From positions 1,325,001 through 1,372,500 of the forward strand of contig WPIO01000090.1 of assembly GCA_009760855.2 (NCBI GenBank): a stretch of DNA of 47,500 bases, written 5' to 3'. A program made the translations under genes and the position numbers. The stretch's first letter is position 1. Each line of letters starts with the position of its first letter. Below are positions 12,141 through 23,249 of this stretch, in pieces. The DNA comes from Cristatella mucedo. Its lineage: Eukaryota > Bryozoa > Phylactolaemata > Cristatellidae. A model generated the notes under the pieces. That model was not told the origin of the DNA, searched no databases, and worked only from the letters and a program-made list of their open reading frames with translations.

Positions 12141-12203
12141 TCACAGCTCCGTCTTCCCTCGCGCCTTATCCTTCGTAGACTTCTCATGTACTTTGCTTGC
12201 TAG
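12141..12203 (-). CDS. Mesd: Mesd exon 4: Lys-rich tail ending in KTEL
   Basis: A 63-bp terminal exon found by asking what must follow exon 3. The acceptor is TTAATTTGTTTTGCAG, phase 0, matching the phase of the exon 3 donor. It encodes LASKVHEK and STKDKARGKTEL, then TGA at 12143-12141. Mesd proteins end in a Lys/Glu-rich tail closed by a KDEL-type ER-retention signal (REDL in human). KTEL at the extreme C-terminus fits that role, and the preceding basic run fits the family tail. The 3.8-kb intron between exons 3 and 4 carries two SINEs, a (CT)n tract and an L2 scrap. No poly(A) signal was seen close downstream. A transcript would settle it; phase, composition and ending together make coincidence unlikely. 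Confidence 0.87.
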   Translation of the reverse strand, partial: LASKVHEKSTKDKARGKTEL

Positions 12204-13064
12204 CTGCAAAACAAATTAACCAATGCTTACGTATATGTTGTAGAAAACACCATTCAATTCCATACAAAAGGACTGGGTGGGCTGGGCGGGCAGCAAAATA
12301 GGCGAAATACGAGCACAAAGTGCTGAAAGGAGTCCCAGCGAATCCAAAAGTAGCTGCAAAATCTACATCGGATTCGAATATCGAATCTATATCGGATTAG
12401 ATAGCACCGAGCAGGATCAAGGTAGAAGCCGACAGCTCACTTCGCTGTCTCATTCACCAGGTCTCACTCACTAAGAATGGCTATAGCTCCACAACCGACA
12501 GACCACATTCTGGCTTGGCACTAGGTTAATGCCTCAAGTTAAATATCACACCTAACTATTTTCGGACAGTTGATGATACTTCTTAGCTATAGCTACGCTC
12601 CATAATTGTCAAGGTCCTATAGGTAGCTAGAAAGACACTCTACATAAGAAGCTAAGCACTAATCTTCAAGTAAACTCACTCAGCTAGAAGCGAAGGGTAC
12701 CCCTCAAGGAATCACATAACAGCGGCATTGACTGTTAGTTCAGGCTTCCCTTTCTACCACACCTAAAAACGGTAGAGTGCCCACCGTCACTAGTTCTCAC
12801 TCAGCTTTCATGCCGATTGCTTCACTGCCCCTAAAGCAGAGCTTTAAATCTCAGCACCGAATGCTCAGGGTTAGGACAGCATGGACTAGTTACCAAGATT
12901 CGCCTTTTTTTTGGGAGAGTTTTTCCCAATTCATTACGATCATGTACTGTAGAACTCGTCCATTTAACGTATTTGTAGATGATCCTGGCATTCATTTTGA
13001 TAACCCAGCCGAAAAAATGTGCGCCAAATTTCAGAACTTGGCTGAAACACTATCTCTGGTATCC

Positions 13065-13245
13065 ACGTTCACGCCGTGGCGGTTTGGCCCAGTAGTTAAG
13101 GTACTCGCCCCAACCGAGGTTCAAGGTGAATGTATTAGATGGTCAATGTTGCGGGCTTGACCCCGGTGGCATATGTGTAACGCATGAATAGTGAATAAGT
13201 TCTACTTGGGTGCTATATAAACGAACTATGTATAAATAAACATAA
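13065..13245 (+). mobile_element. SINE-A copy with internal insertion (Mesd intron 3)
   Basis: Head GGCGGTTTGGCCCAGTAGTT, then about 30 extra bases before the B-like box (GGGCTTGACCCC) and the L2-like tail GAATAAGTTCTACTTGGGTG. Confidence 0.8.
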
Positions 13246-13373
13246 ATGCTTAATCTAGCAAACAAGTTCACACTCTCGACCACTTGTTCTTCTCCCATAA
13301 CATTGTTCTGTCAAATTAATTTATCACAAAACTGTGCACATATGACCACATTTGGACCCCCCCTGCCTCTCCC

Positions 13374-13374
13374 C

Positions 13375-13460
<86 letters not shown>
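13374..13460. repeat. (CT)n microsatellite (Mesd intron 3)
   Basis: About 85 bp of pure CT. Confidence 0.98.
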
Positions 13461-13464
<4 letters not shown>

Positions 13465-13739
13465 AGTATGTGTCCCCTTAACGAGGAGATTAAATGTCGT
13501 TTGCGAATAACTAAGTCCTAAGACCCTTGACATTGATGTTGACCAGAAAAAATAGTTCCTTCTCTCTGGCTCATTATTTCATCCGACAATCACTAGTGAA
13601 ATGCTGCTACACACGAAGCATGCTACTGTTCAGGAGTTTATTCTAAGAAAAAATGGCACCTTCCCAGAAACCACATCGTAAACTCTAAAAGCATAAAAAG
13701 TTAAGAAAGCCTACCCGTCGACTGGCATATGAAAAGTAC

Positions 13740-13880
13740 GTCATTCCAATCAATCCTTGCTGAGGGCCAAATCTAGCTTGTTGAATAACAGAGCTGAATC
13801 ACATATTCGCAATCCAAAAAATGCTGACGTCGACGAGACCCCCATCTCTTCAACCAATCTCGGGATAGCACCACACATAG
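13740..13880 (+). mobile_element. Degenerate L2 fragment from the part before the RT core
   Basis: TTGAATAACAGAGCTGAATC, AATCCAAAAAATGCTGA and CATCTCTTCAACC parallel the L2 copy at 23283-23345, with many differences. Confidence 0.55.
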
Positions 13881-14633
13881 CAATCCTTACAGAGACCATT
13901 GCAGTGACCAGGAAAGTTGAGCTGAGCACGATGTTACATGGAATGAGACTTGCTTGCTTTAACACTTGCTTAAATAACATTAACCTGAACACGTTGGTAA
14001 ATTGTCACACTCATGGTAGGCATCTCCAAAATTGGTGGCCCCCTTCCCTCATTAACTCGCCGGACAAGGCCAAGTCACTGCCCACTAGTTGGTGATCTTT
14101 CACGGCTCCAAAGACTTGGTGATTCCACGTGCCACATCCGGTATCCGGCGTATGTAGCGACTAGAGGCATAACGCCTAGCACCATTATAAACGACAATAG
14201 GCAGTTTGACTAGCACTGCTGTTCAAAGCCACAACTACTACTCTCATAGTGTGGAACAACTAACAAATCTGATATAAAGAGAGACAGGCAGGCAGACAGA
14301 CGGACAGCACACAATAGGCAGTCTGAAATTGACAGCGACTTTTTCCTCAGTTTTTTTGATTATGCATATCCTTCAGTACCCCGAATGGCTAACGACAGCA
14401 ACGGCAAACGCAGCCATGCACACAAGATGCATGCATCTACACATGCGTGTGCACGCAAACAAGCACACGCACAGATATGACCGCTCTCAGCTGCAAATGC
14501 AGCCGCACATGCTAATATGTGCATAAGGAATATTCTCGAGCATTCTGTACCGGATCGTCAGCAAAGTGGCTGTCGATCATCGAGGAATTCTTAAAAATTA
14601 AAACTAGAAAGTTGGGGGTGAGAGAGAGGCAAT

Positions 14634-14782
14634 AAATATAATTCATTTATATAGCGCCCCAAGAGAACTTAATCTCTATTCAGGCGCTTCACATATGCCT
14701 CGGGGCTCGAGCCCACGACCTCAGTCAGACCTTGGTCGGGGCGAGCACCTTAACCGCTAGACCAAACCAGCTCGGCAATACG
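14634..14782 (-). mobile_element. SINE-A copy (Mesd intron 3)
   Basis: Reverse-oriented: tail ATATAGCGCCCCAAGAGAAC, then CAGGCGCTTCACATATGCC, B-like GGGCTCGAGCCC, A-like region CCGCTAGACCAAACC. Confidence 0.92.
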
Positions 14783-16019
14783 CTCAAAGCACAGCCGACC
14801 ATTTGTTGATTGCCATAGCTGCTGCTGGTTCAGCTGCACCCACCAGGTGCTGCCGCTGCAGGCTGCTGCTTCTGCATGCAGAGGGTGGCTTGAACAACCA
14901 CACCATCGCTAGTACCACACCGCTGCTAGTACCCTACAGCGCCATCTCACGGAACAAGAAAAGAGGCCACGTTCACGGCAGCTGGTCTTATCAGATCGTC
15001 ATTCAGAGGAGGGGGGCACCACTCTTATCTTCTTAGCCACAACTCAAGAGTGGTCTTTCGTCGCGTGTCCTCTTGGCCCAGATTTCTAGGGCGGCTGACA
15101 CGCCGGAGAGCAGTGAGTTCTCACGCAGACCTCAGCTCTTGACACCCCGGGGGCGGAGCAGGTGATAGGCTGTGGCACGTGCCACTGCTCGGCACCCCCG
15201 AGCGCCTGCGTTTCTTTGCACAGGAGACAGGCAGGTGGCTCCTGAGAAGGTCGACCAAGGTCGAGTACGGTGGGCACTGCTGCCTCCGATGAGAGCAGCA
15301 CAGCCGACGGCTTCGCACTAAGCACTCGCGACATACCAAATAAGTCTCTACGCCTGCACACGGCTGGACCAGCTGGCAGGACTGGCAACGGCCACACCGA
15401 GCGATCGGCATAATTTCGATTGGTGCACTTTAAAGCAAGAAGTGCCTGCAGCACGCATAACAGCACAGACTTGTTGGCAAATTACTGGTCACAGATCGGT
15501 CTTCTCGTATACCAAATGCAAATCTAACAAGCGCATGCGGACGAAGAAAAAGAACAGGACAAAAAAGCAACTCTCGAAATCTCTTCTGAGGAGGGTTAAA
15601 GGCCATGGCATGAATGCATTTACATCTATTTCCGTGTGAAGAGTTTACAAAATGCCACAGTTAAATGGGAGCCAACGGCAAGCAGCCGCAGTCACTCAAA
15701 GCCTGCACACATCGCCGTGCAATGCCATCGAGGCACTCGATGTGCATGCACACTCTCATGGCAGGAAAAAGGGGGGCAAGCCGGCTCTCACCTCCCCTCG
15801 GACCCACCAAACGGTCGCCGCCGGGCAGCCAAGCTGCCCAACGCTCCACTTCAGCCTTCCCGTGATTGGGTTCCGAGAAAAGAGGTCGAGGTCTGGACAC
15901 CCTCGGGTTGATCCTGGCTACGCTGGCAGTGCGCGGTAGCAATTTGTGCTGCCCGTGGCTGCATGCTGGCACAGGAGGCCGCAGATGCCGTTGCAACCTG
16001 CCTCCAGGGGCGCACACAC

Positions 16020-16161
16020 CTTTTTCCCCTTGCCGTCGAACACCTGGCCGTCGATGGTCACGTCCAGGCAGTTGTCCTGTTTGATCAGGAAGTCCTTGAC
16101 CTCGAAGGCGCGAGCACCATCGTCGAGTGAGATGAGTATCCGCCCGGGACCCACGACGTAC
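16020..16161 (-). CDS. Mesd: Mesd exon 3: core domain, second half
   Basis: The acceptor GCGCAG joins a single G that completes the Arg codon split after exon 2, giving IKR-YVVGPGR, equivalent to VQRFIVGSDR in vertebrate Mesd. The exon then reads ILISLDDGARAFEVKDFL and QDNCLDVTIDGQVFDGKGKK, aligning with the rest of the Mesd core (WEIKDFLVGQDRC, VTLEGQVYPGKG). The donor is AAAAAG^GTGTGT, phase 0. Reading through the donor would add about 34 Cys-rich residues and stop at 15918; that tail does not resemble Mesd, so splicing to the exon at 12203 is preferred. Confidence 0.94.
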
Positions 16162-17269
16162 CTGCGCGGTCACGCAACGATGCCTCGCTGTGCCGCTGGA
16201 GCAGATCGACCCGGCGGCAGCCACGCAGCCAGGTTGGTGCGGCGACGTGGGAGGAGGGGGCAAAGGGAACTAGGGACAACGCGCGGCTGCTGCTCCGTGC
16301 TGTGCTGCAGCAGGCTCGTGATCGCTAAAGCACATGTATCGGCGACCGACGTTACTTGCCACGTGCATAAGGACATGAGCGATGCATCAGACGGCAGAGC
16401 AAGTCCGAATCCCCTCTCCCCCATCTCTCCCCACACACACACGGCAGCATTATCAAGCAGCGGCAGTACAACACGGCTTCCTGAGTGTTGACGAGCACCG
16501 CCAGGCAGCTGGTGTCATGTCAGCTGGTGTCCTCTTCCTCCTTTTGAACTGTGGCTCACCCTCCTCCTGCTCCAATCGTGTTTGCCCATCGGCAGCGGTC
16601 TGAAGGTCGCTGCACACAGGAAGAAGCATTGGACGGCAGCCAAACTGAAAGTTGGTTTCATGTCAAGGACAAGTTACGTTCGAGTCACTACTTCATTCCT
16701 AGCTGAAGTACTTTCCTGGCAGCTGCTACCAGCTTTTGGAGGGGCCACAGACTAATGCAGATGTGCTCCCATTAATGAGGCCTGGTAAACATGGCCAGGT
16801 CATGCATACTCACCAGGGCTCTCACCAGCTGCACTGTGCACTATGCTGTGGCTCTCGCTGGCCACAGCGGCCCTCTTCGGGCTCAGTACTAGAGAGCCGA
16901 ACGATGGCGCTAGCCGGTTGCACCGAAACTCAGGAAACTCGATGGAGGCTGGGGTGCTTTCGGTGTTTACACGTTGATCCCACTCACTCCAAGGACCGGC
17001 AGAGAACATCTATCCATTGACCAAGCACAACTAGCCCGCCAGCCGTGCCAGTTTTGCACGGCAGAGCCTCTTGTGCCTGACGACACTTCGCCCGATAAGT
17101 GTGCAGTGTCGTCATTAGCAGGCATTAGCATCAGCCACGACCGAGCTATGCCGGCTGCTAGTCTCGTATGCCTGCCAGGACGAGGGCCCCACCCAAAAAT
17201 GCAAGCTGCATTCGCACCAGCAGCTGCCCCTTAAATTGTCACCAGTTCAGCTCAAGTTGCTATATATAA

Positions 17270-17348
17270 CTCTTTAGATATTAAATAAATATATATATTA
17301 AATAAATAAATATATATATATATATATATAATATAACATAATATATAC
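17270..17348. repeat. AT-rich (TA)n/(TAAA)n low complexity (Mesd intron 2)
   Basis: Almost pure A/T for about 80 bp, adjoining a SINE tail. Confidence 0.92.
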
Positions 17349-17468
17349 ATAATTTGTAGTGTACCCTAAGAGTACTTAATCTCTATCAAGGCACTTCGCA
17401 TACGCTGCAGGGCTCGAGCCCACGACCTCAATCGCCAATGTCGAGCACCTTAACCCTAGGCCGATTCA
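17349..17468 (-). mobile_element. SINE-A copy (Mesd intron 2)
   Basis: Reverse-oriented and degraded: CCCTAAGAGTACTTAATCTC, AGGCACTTCGCATACG, GGGCTCGAGCCCACGACCTC, then GAGCACCTTAACCC. Confidence 0.85.
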
Positions 17469-17474
17469 AAAGTA

Positions 17475-17590
17475 CCAATAATAATAATACATTTGTGTAG
17501 CACCACCAACACACATATATACACACAAACACACACGAGAGAGAGAGACCCATTCTTTCTAAGCACATTCCATATTCTGCAAAGGAAGCA
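17475..17590 (-). mobile_element. L2 tail split by a microsatellite
   Basis: AATAATAATACATTTGTGTA then GCACC, a CA/GA microsatellite, then CATTCTTTCTAAGCACATTC and TTCTGCAAAGGAAG. Confidence 0.7.
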
Positions 17591-17999
17591 TCAGGCCTCA
17601 TTTACATTTCGGTAGAACATCCATAGTGGCCACCACACGCCCGTGCAGTGTGGGCAATACAGAATTACCTGCTTCAGGACTGAAACCAACGAATGACCTT
17701 CATGGTCGTGAAGTGCAAGCATCCTTACCCCTAGGCTGAGACCCAAAGGCAACTCCACAAACTGCTGCAGTGACATCTAGATCTGTAGTGACACCAAGGT
17801 CAGGCACACGCCCCCTCCTCCTCCTCTTTAGCACGTGTGTTCGTGGTCACCGGCAGAGGTGCACTCCATTGCACCATCAGCAGCAACACAGCTAGGTGGT
17901 GGGGGGATGAGATGGGAGCCTTCTTCTCCCTGGGGCAGGAAGCAGGAAGAAGAAGGGGAAGAAGAAGCAGGAAGGGCAGGAAGCAGGTCAAAAAGGAGT

Positions 18000-19120
18000 G
18001 ATTGTCATCCCTTCAGCCCCGAATCCCATTGGTGGGCTCAGACTAAGTCCAGGTCCAGCAGCCACCCCCTCCCTCAGCTGTGATCCGTCTACGACAGCGT
18101 CTACGATAGCGTTTTCGGAATCTGCCCAGGGCTTAACAACTTCCAAGCCTGGCCACAAGTGACACTGGAGAAACCAGGGCACCTGGCAAAGCAGCATGCA
18201 CGAAAACCCCAGGCAACTCTACTTGGACATTGAGCAAGCTCACCGTAGCCTGCACCTCAACGGTCCGGAGAAGCGAGCTACTGCCGGCACGCTTCACGCA
18301 GCAGCACAGCGAGCCAAAGGTCTGCCACTTACAGCAAGCGGCTTGCTGTTGCCGAAGCAACATCCCTCCATCACGGCTGTCCTGCCTGGCAGGTAATGAT
18401 CACCGGTAGCGCCATTGCAAAGGCAGAAGCCACACACTAGATAGGACTAGCCACCAGCACTCGTAATCACACCTAGTCTCTTACCAACTCACAGTCTCTC
18501 AACACGGCACAGCCGACTCCGAGCATACAAGTACTCAACAGATCCATCCAGGGGATGACCTCACCAAGAATGGCTGCCTGCACCTGCAATCAGGCCTAAC
18601 ATTGGAGTGCAATCGCGGCTGAACCGAAAGCCACTAATGGCCGTCAAAGAACCGAAACCTACTGAACCGAAAGCTACTAAGCACTCCTACTAATGGCCGC
18701 CGAAGGATATGTCTTGTTAAGGGCAGGGCTGAACCAGGCAATCACAGTAGGAGGCACAGACCCAATTAGAAGAAGTGCCCAATGCCTCGTTACGATCGTG
18801 ACCAACGTCACCAGTGTAGGGACTGATGCACACACTCGCAGAGGTACATCCAGGCACAGGCGGCCTTATAGCAGTTCAGCGGCAAGCCCGTGTCGTCGAC
18901 GGGTGTCGACTCGCCCCCAGGAGACACGAGCAAAACCAGGGCGGGAGGCAGGGCAGGCCTGGCGCTGTCTTGGAGGCGTCTTTGGAAATGATTTCTAAAG
19001 GGCAGCTACAACTGCTTTTTTTTTGCCCTTTTGGGGCCGCTCTCCTCGAGCTGAGACAAATGAGAAGTCAGCCCGTCGGCCAGATGCTCAGCAGAGCGCC
19101 CGCCGGCATTGAACGCTGGC
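18000..19120. other. Mesd intron 2, no recognisable feature
   Basis: Moderately GC-rich intronic sequence. Open frames on both strands lack family resemblance. Confidence 0.4.
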
Positions 19121-19126
19121 ACGCCC

Positions 19127-19334
19127 ATTCGACGAGATTACTCGACGCGAAATCGATTATCGATATTATATAATAATACAATTATTATATAGTAGAATAA
19201 TAATAATATAATAATAATAGAATAGTAGAACAATAATACAATAATAATAATAGAATTATTATATCATCAAGAATTATCATCGATAATATCGACTATCAAA
19301 TAATACTAATAGATTATCAATATATTCGACGAGA
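19127..19334. repeat. AT-rich island bounded by 11-bp direct repeats (Mesd intron 2)
   Basis: ATTCGACGAGA occurs at 19127-19137 and again at 19324-19334. Between them lie about 186 bp of nearly pure A/T built from ATA/AAT runs, with ATCGAT-containing inverted motifs near each end. Possible short insertion with target duplication. Confidence 0.6.
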
Positions 19335-19426
19335 GAGTCTCAGCTTCCTCCTGCTCAGGAGCCAGGACCGAGTGGCGGAGGAGAAAGAGGAGGAAGACTG
19401 AGAGGGTCGAAGGAGGGACGGCTCAC

Positions 19427-19665
19427 CTCTTGATCTCGACGTGAGCGTTGTACAGGCTCGTCTGCCAGAGCGCCGTGGCCCGCTCCGTCTCGGCCTCGCT
19501 CGGCTCGCCCACGACCGAGGCGAACATCATGAGCGCGCGACCCTTCTTGGTGGCTCGAAGCAGCGACTCGGGATTGGACGTGTCCAGCTTGCTCATGTCG
19601 ATCGGAGGGGGCGTGCGCTCGTACGGCGGCAGCTCGTCCTCTGGCAGCTCCTCGTCGTCGTTCTC
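19427..19665 (-). CDS. Mesd: Mesd exon 2: core domain, first half
   Basis: Acceptor CTCTGCCGCAG precedes an in-frame GAG; the donor is AAGAG^GTGAGC, phase 2. The exon encodes about 79 residues beginning with an acidic run (ENDDEELPEDELP), followed by PPPIDMSKLDTSNPESLL, TKKGRALMMFASV, ALWQTSLYNAHVEIK. These match the Mesd core in order: PVDFSKIDPGKPESIL, TKKGKTLMMFV, SLWQGSLFNA in vertebrate Mesd. The core is a ferredoxin-like fold that engages LRP propellers (family knowledge). No stop or indel is present. The open frame on the opposite strand at 19441-19908 is an antisense shadow. Confidence 0.96.
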
Positions 19666-20249
19666 CTGCGGCAGAGGCAATGGACCGAGTGCAGGGGATC
19701 TCTGAGGAGCAAAGATCGCCTGCCAGGCGCACGCGGCTGCAGCATCGCCATGACAATCTGGCAGCGAACTGGCAGAGCCCGAGTCCCAAGACTCCACACA
19801 GCAGCCGCGTTTCCGAGTAAGTGCCGAGGGGGAAGGAAGATTAACGCCAGTTTCAACGAAGCCAGCCCGACTCGAGGAAGAGGCTTTCAATCGAGTTCCA
19901 AGCGCTAGTTTCTATAAGCCGGCGCTACTAATAACCTGATCGAACGAGGCACGTAGCGATACTTGTACTCTCCAGTGTCAGAATCATCTGCTGCCTATTG
20001 CTTATCCAAAATTAAGATGGATACTCGACAGTATAGCAAGCAACGATTTAAAACGTCGTGATGGGTCACGTTTGGAAACCTATTTTTTTCTATTATATTG
20101 ACCACATTAAGCAGCAACGATGGATGGTATTGGCACCATCACAGGTGCACACAGGCACACACGCCCGGGCGTGCGCGTGCACACACACATACTCACAAAC
20201 ACACAATCAATCATTCAAAGGACAACAACCACGACCTTTCAGCAAAACG

Positions 20250-21081
20250 TTATTGTAACGTTATCTCCTATTGAATGTGCACGATATCTTGGTGTCATGC
20301 TCCAAAGTGACCTCTCATCAGACGACCACATCTGCTCCACAGTCAAGTCTGCTTACCTTCGGCTACATAAAATCGCCAAAATTCTGGCGTGTTTAGGCAG
20401 GAATGCCACATCTAAATTGGTCCATGCATTTGTGACCTCCAGTCTTGACTCCTGTAACTCACTGCTTGCAGGTCTACCGGCATGTGCAATCAGGCGTTTA
20501 CAGTTGGTGCAAAACTCTCCAGCTAGGCTTCTCGGTCGTGAGCATCGCAGTTGCCACATTGCACTACTTCTTTCCGGCCGGCACTGGCTCCCAATCAAGC
20601 AGCATGTCGACTTCAAGGTTCTGTCACTCACTTGTACGTCATTCATTCTCTGGCCCCAGCCTACCTATACGAACTACTCTTTATCAGGCGAGGCATCGTA
20701 CCACCTGCTTTTCTGAATCGAATCGTTTACCTACACCTCATACGAACCTCAAATCCGTTGGAGACAGTGCCTTCAGTTCGTTTGCTCCCAAAGCCTGCAA
20801 GTCACTCCTGACTGACATCGTGACATCTTCTGACTTGAAATCAAAAAAGCTAAAAACGGACCTATTTGTCACTGCATTTAGTGGGTCCATGCGGTTCGTC
20901 CTTTGTGTGCTTATGGGCTCTGACACTGCCCTTGATGCCGTTGATCATATTTGCATGGTGAACCTGTCCATGCTGTTACTAACCATTTGATAATGCTTCC
21001 TTCACAGCATATGTAAAGTGCCTAGAAAGTGATTGAGCTCTCTTAAGGACTATACAAATGTATTATTATTATTATTATTAT
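20250..21081 (+). mobile_element. L2 fragment, 3' coding part and tail (Mesd intron 1)
   Basis: CARYLGVMLQSDLSSDDHIC, STVKSAYLRLHKIAK, LVHAFVTSSLDSCNSLLAGL, then HWLPIKQHVDFKVLSLT, matching L2, with a frameshift around 20640. The 3' end GTAAAGTGCCTAGAAAGTG and a (TTA)n tail are intact. It opens next to a (CA) tract at about 20147-20205. Confidence 0.93.
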
Positions 21082-21268
21082 GCTTCTTGCTTTCATTTTG
21101 TTGTGTGTGGTGAAGTCTGTTGGCTACTGGATGCGCACGTAAAGCCACATAGGCTTCGAGTGAGCAAAAGAAAACTCGTGCAAAACACTCACGTAGCCTT
21201 TGTCGCTTGGTGGAGCTACAGACAGAGATACATTACGGTCACCGTAAGTTACGTTACAGGCAGAGGCT
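21082..21268 (+). mobile_element. Retroposon family C, copy 2
   Basis: TGAAGTCTGTTGGCTAC, AAAGCCACATAGGCTTCGAG, GGAGCTACAGACAGAGATAC, then TACATTA-type tail. It directly abuts the L2 tail, so it may have used it as target or the reverse. Confidence 0.6.
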
Positions 21269-21922
21269 ACATTAAATAACCTGACAGAGCCAAGTTTGAG
21301 GGTTCGGACTCCAGCTCCCAACCGAACCCACGCTTACCAACGACTGGTCTGCGAATGTCGGCCTACTACAAGTCGCCAGGGACTTGGGACTGGGTCTGGG
21401 GGCACGAAGGCAGGAAGGGATCAAAGCGCAGGTACAACTGGCAATTAAAGTGGTGAGAGGGAGAGCGAGTGCAAAAAGAAGTGGACTTGGTGCCCCTCCC
21501 CCGAATTCCAGGGACACCCCATACTTCAAAGGCTCTCAGGGATGACTATTGGCTGCAGACATGAAAGCTCTGAAATCGCTCATGAAAACAAGATCGAAAG
21601 AATCGCCATATGATGCCAGCCCAGCATGCCTTGGCATTAGGCTCCTGCAACAGCTCACCCTAATGTGCCACAGTGAGACATTTCTACACTTTTGAGTAAA
21701 TACATAAGAAGAATTTTACGGCTGGAAAGCCAGGGAAAGGCAAAGGGTTAATAGCTATCGTGCACATTAGCCTTTGCAAAGAACGCGGTTCCTTCAGCGG
21801 TATGGCACGAGCAAACTGGGGATGAAATACAGCCAACTTCCTTCCCGAACATGCATGTGTGAGCATACATAACCATTCGAGATACTATGTTGTGCACATA
21901 TGCGCCCGTGTGCACGCACGTG

Positions 21923-21924
<2 letters not shown>

Positions 21925-22001
<77 letters not shown>
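21925..22001. repeat. (CA)n microsatellite (Mesd intron 1)
   Basis: About 75 bp of CA followed by TATATA. Confidence 0.98.
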
Positions 22002-22008
<7 letters not shown>

Positions 22009-22149
22009 AACACACACATAAACATACACTCAAACGCAGAACTATTTACAAGGGTGAATAGGCCCCACCACCAAGCCGCTGTCCCGTCAGTTGATTGACT
22101 CGCTCTTCGTCGAACAGCACTGAAAACATGGCATTTTAATATTTTCTAT

Positions 22150-23215
22150 TATCAAAACTAAGGTTATACATGTATCAATGAGTACTCTCATTAATAGGTC
22201 GGACCAAACCTGTTCTTTTTTACTTGCTGTACTTGCCAGGGCACTAACTCAGTCAGCTTTCGGCAAACATGTTGAGTCCCGCAGATGCTCAAGCCGAAAA
22301 AAAAGCTGCTTGGAGGAAGACAAGATGCTGTTCTCAGCTCTAAGTGATCGGTTGAACCTGTCCCACAGATGCTCAATAGGGTTTAGATCGGGAGACTGGC
22401 TTGGCAAACTAAAGACTCATACATCTGAACCGGCAAATAATTGTTTCATTGCACTTTCAGCATGCTTGGGATCCTTATCCATTTGCCAAACGTAGTCCGC
22501 CCCCACAAGAGCTATGGCACAGGGCACGGCAACATTTTTGACAATGTCCATGAACACGTTCCTGTACATAATCCCGTTAATTCGTTGTAGAATTCCTACG
22601 CCTGAGGCCAAAAGACAAGACCAAACAAGCACACTTCCACCTCCTTACTTGAGCGTAGATTATAAGCAGTCCGAGTGCTGTACCCATTGCCTTTTCTCCG
22701 ACTGACAAAATTCCTCTGCTTGCCATCTTCGTGGACCATGAATTTACTTCGCCGGCCCGTGGAATACTGCTCCGGCCGGCAGCTGTAAACTGATCGTGCT
22801 TTCGGGCAGACTTTCGTTGTGGTTCATTAACTATCGGCTTTCGTTTACCGACTTTTCTGTAGATGCCGTGCTCTGTAAGCCTCCTACGAACCGTATCAAC
22901 ACTTACAGCCTTGCCGGTGGCCTTCTTCTAAGGTCTTAAGAGGGCTCGAAGTGGTGCTTTTCTTCAGCCAGTGCAGCCAGTTTTAGCAGACGGGCATCTT
23001 TATTTTGTCGTCGAACGTGGGCGGCCGGATCGTGGTAAGACGTCCGTTCTACCAACCTGAAAATACTTCAGGTTATACTTGACCGATCCTTTAGACTTAA
23101 ACCAAGCTTCTGTGCCACCTTCACGTTGCTAAGACCCACCTAGTGATAGGCAACGATGTGGCCTCCGATTTCACTATAAAAGCTCCCTTGTCTTTCCCAC
23201 GGCAACCGACCGAAA
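22150..23215 (-). pseudogene. Tc1/mariner transposase fossil
   Basis: Read on the minus strand in several frames: an N-terminal helix-turn-helix-like region (VKVAQKLGLSLKDRSS), TVRRRLTEHGIYRKVGKRK, a SVLVWSCLLASGVG-type block equivalent to VMVWGCFSASGVG, then DKDPKHAESAMKQLF (DNDPKH block with the second catalytic Asp) and PSQSPDLNPIEHLWDRF with the third catalytic acidic residue. Stops and frameshifts break the frame (for example after the DPKH block), so it is inactive. No clean terminal inverted repeats were identified. It lies in Mesd intron 1, just upstream of the long L2 copy. Confidence 0.88.
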
Positions 23216-23249
23216 AAATAAGCACCGTACGAGCATCTCCACACGAGTG

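Noticed and set aside
15121-15411. Minus-strand Cys-rich frame with CGRCQSCQ, resembling a CXXC zinc finger
   Set aside because: Only the first three Cys fit; the second CGxCxxC block is absent, there is no convincing acceptor, and it lies within Mesd intron 3.
15918-16019. Mesd ending by read-through of exon 3 at 15918
   Set aside because: The extra Cys-rich residues do not resemble any Mesd tail, whereas a phase-matched exon ending KTEL exists at 12141-12203.
15946-16491. 181-codon plus-strand frame
   Set aside because: Overlaps Mesd exon 3 antisense and has no resemblance to a family.
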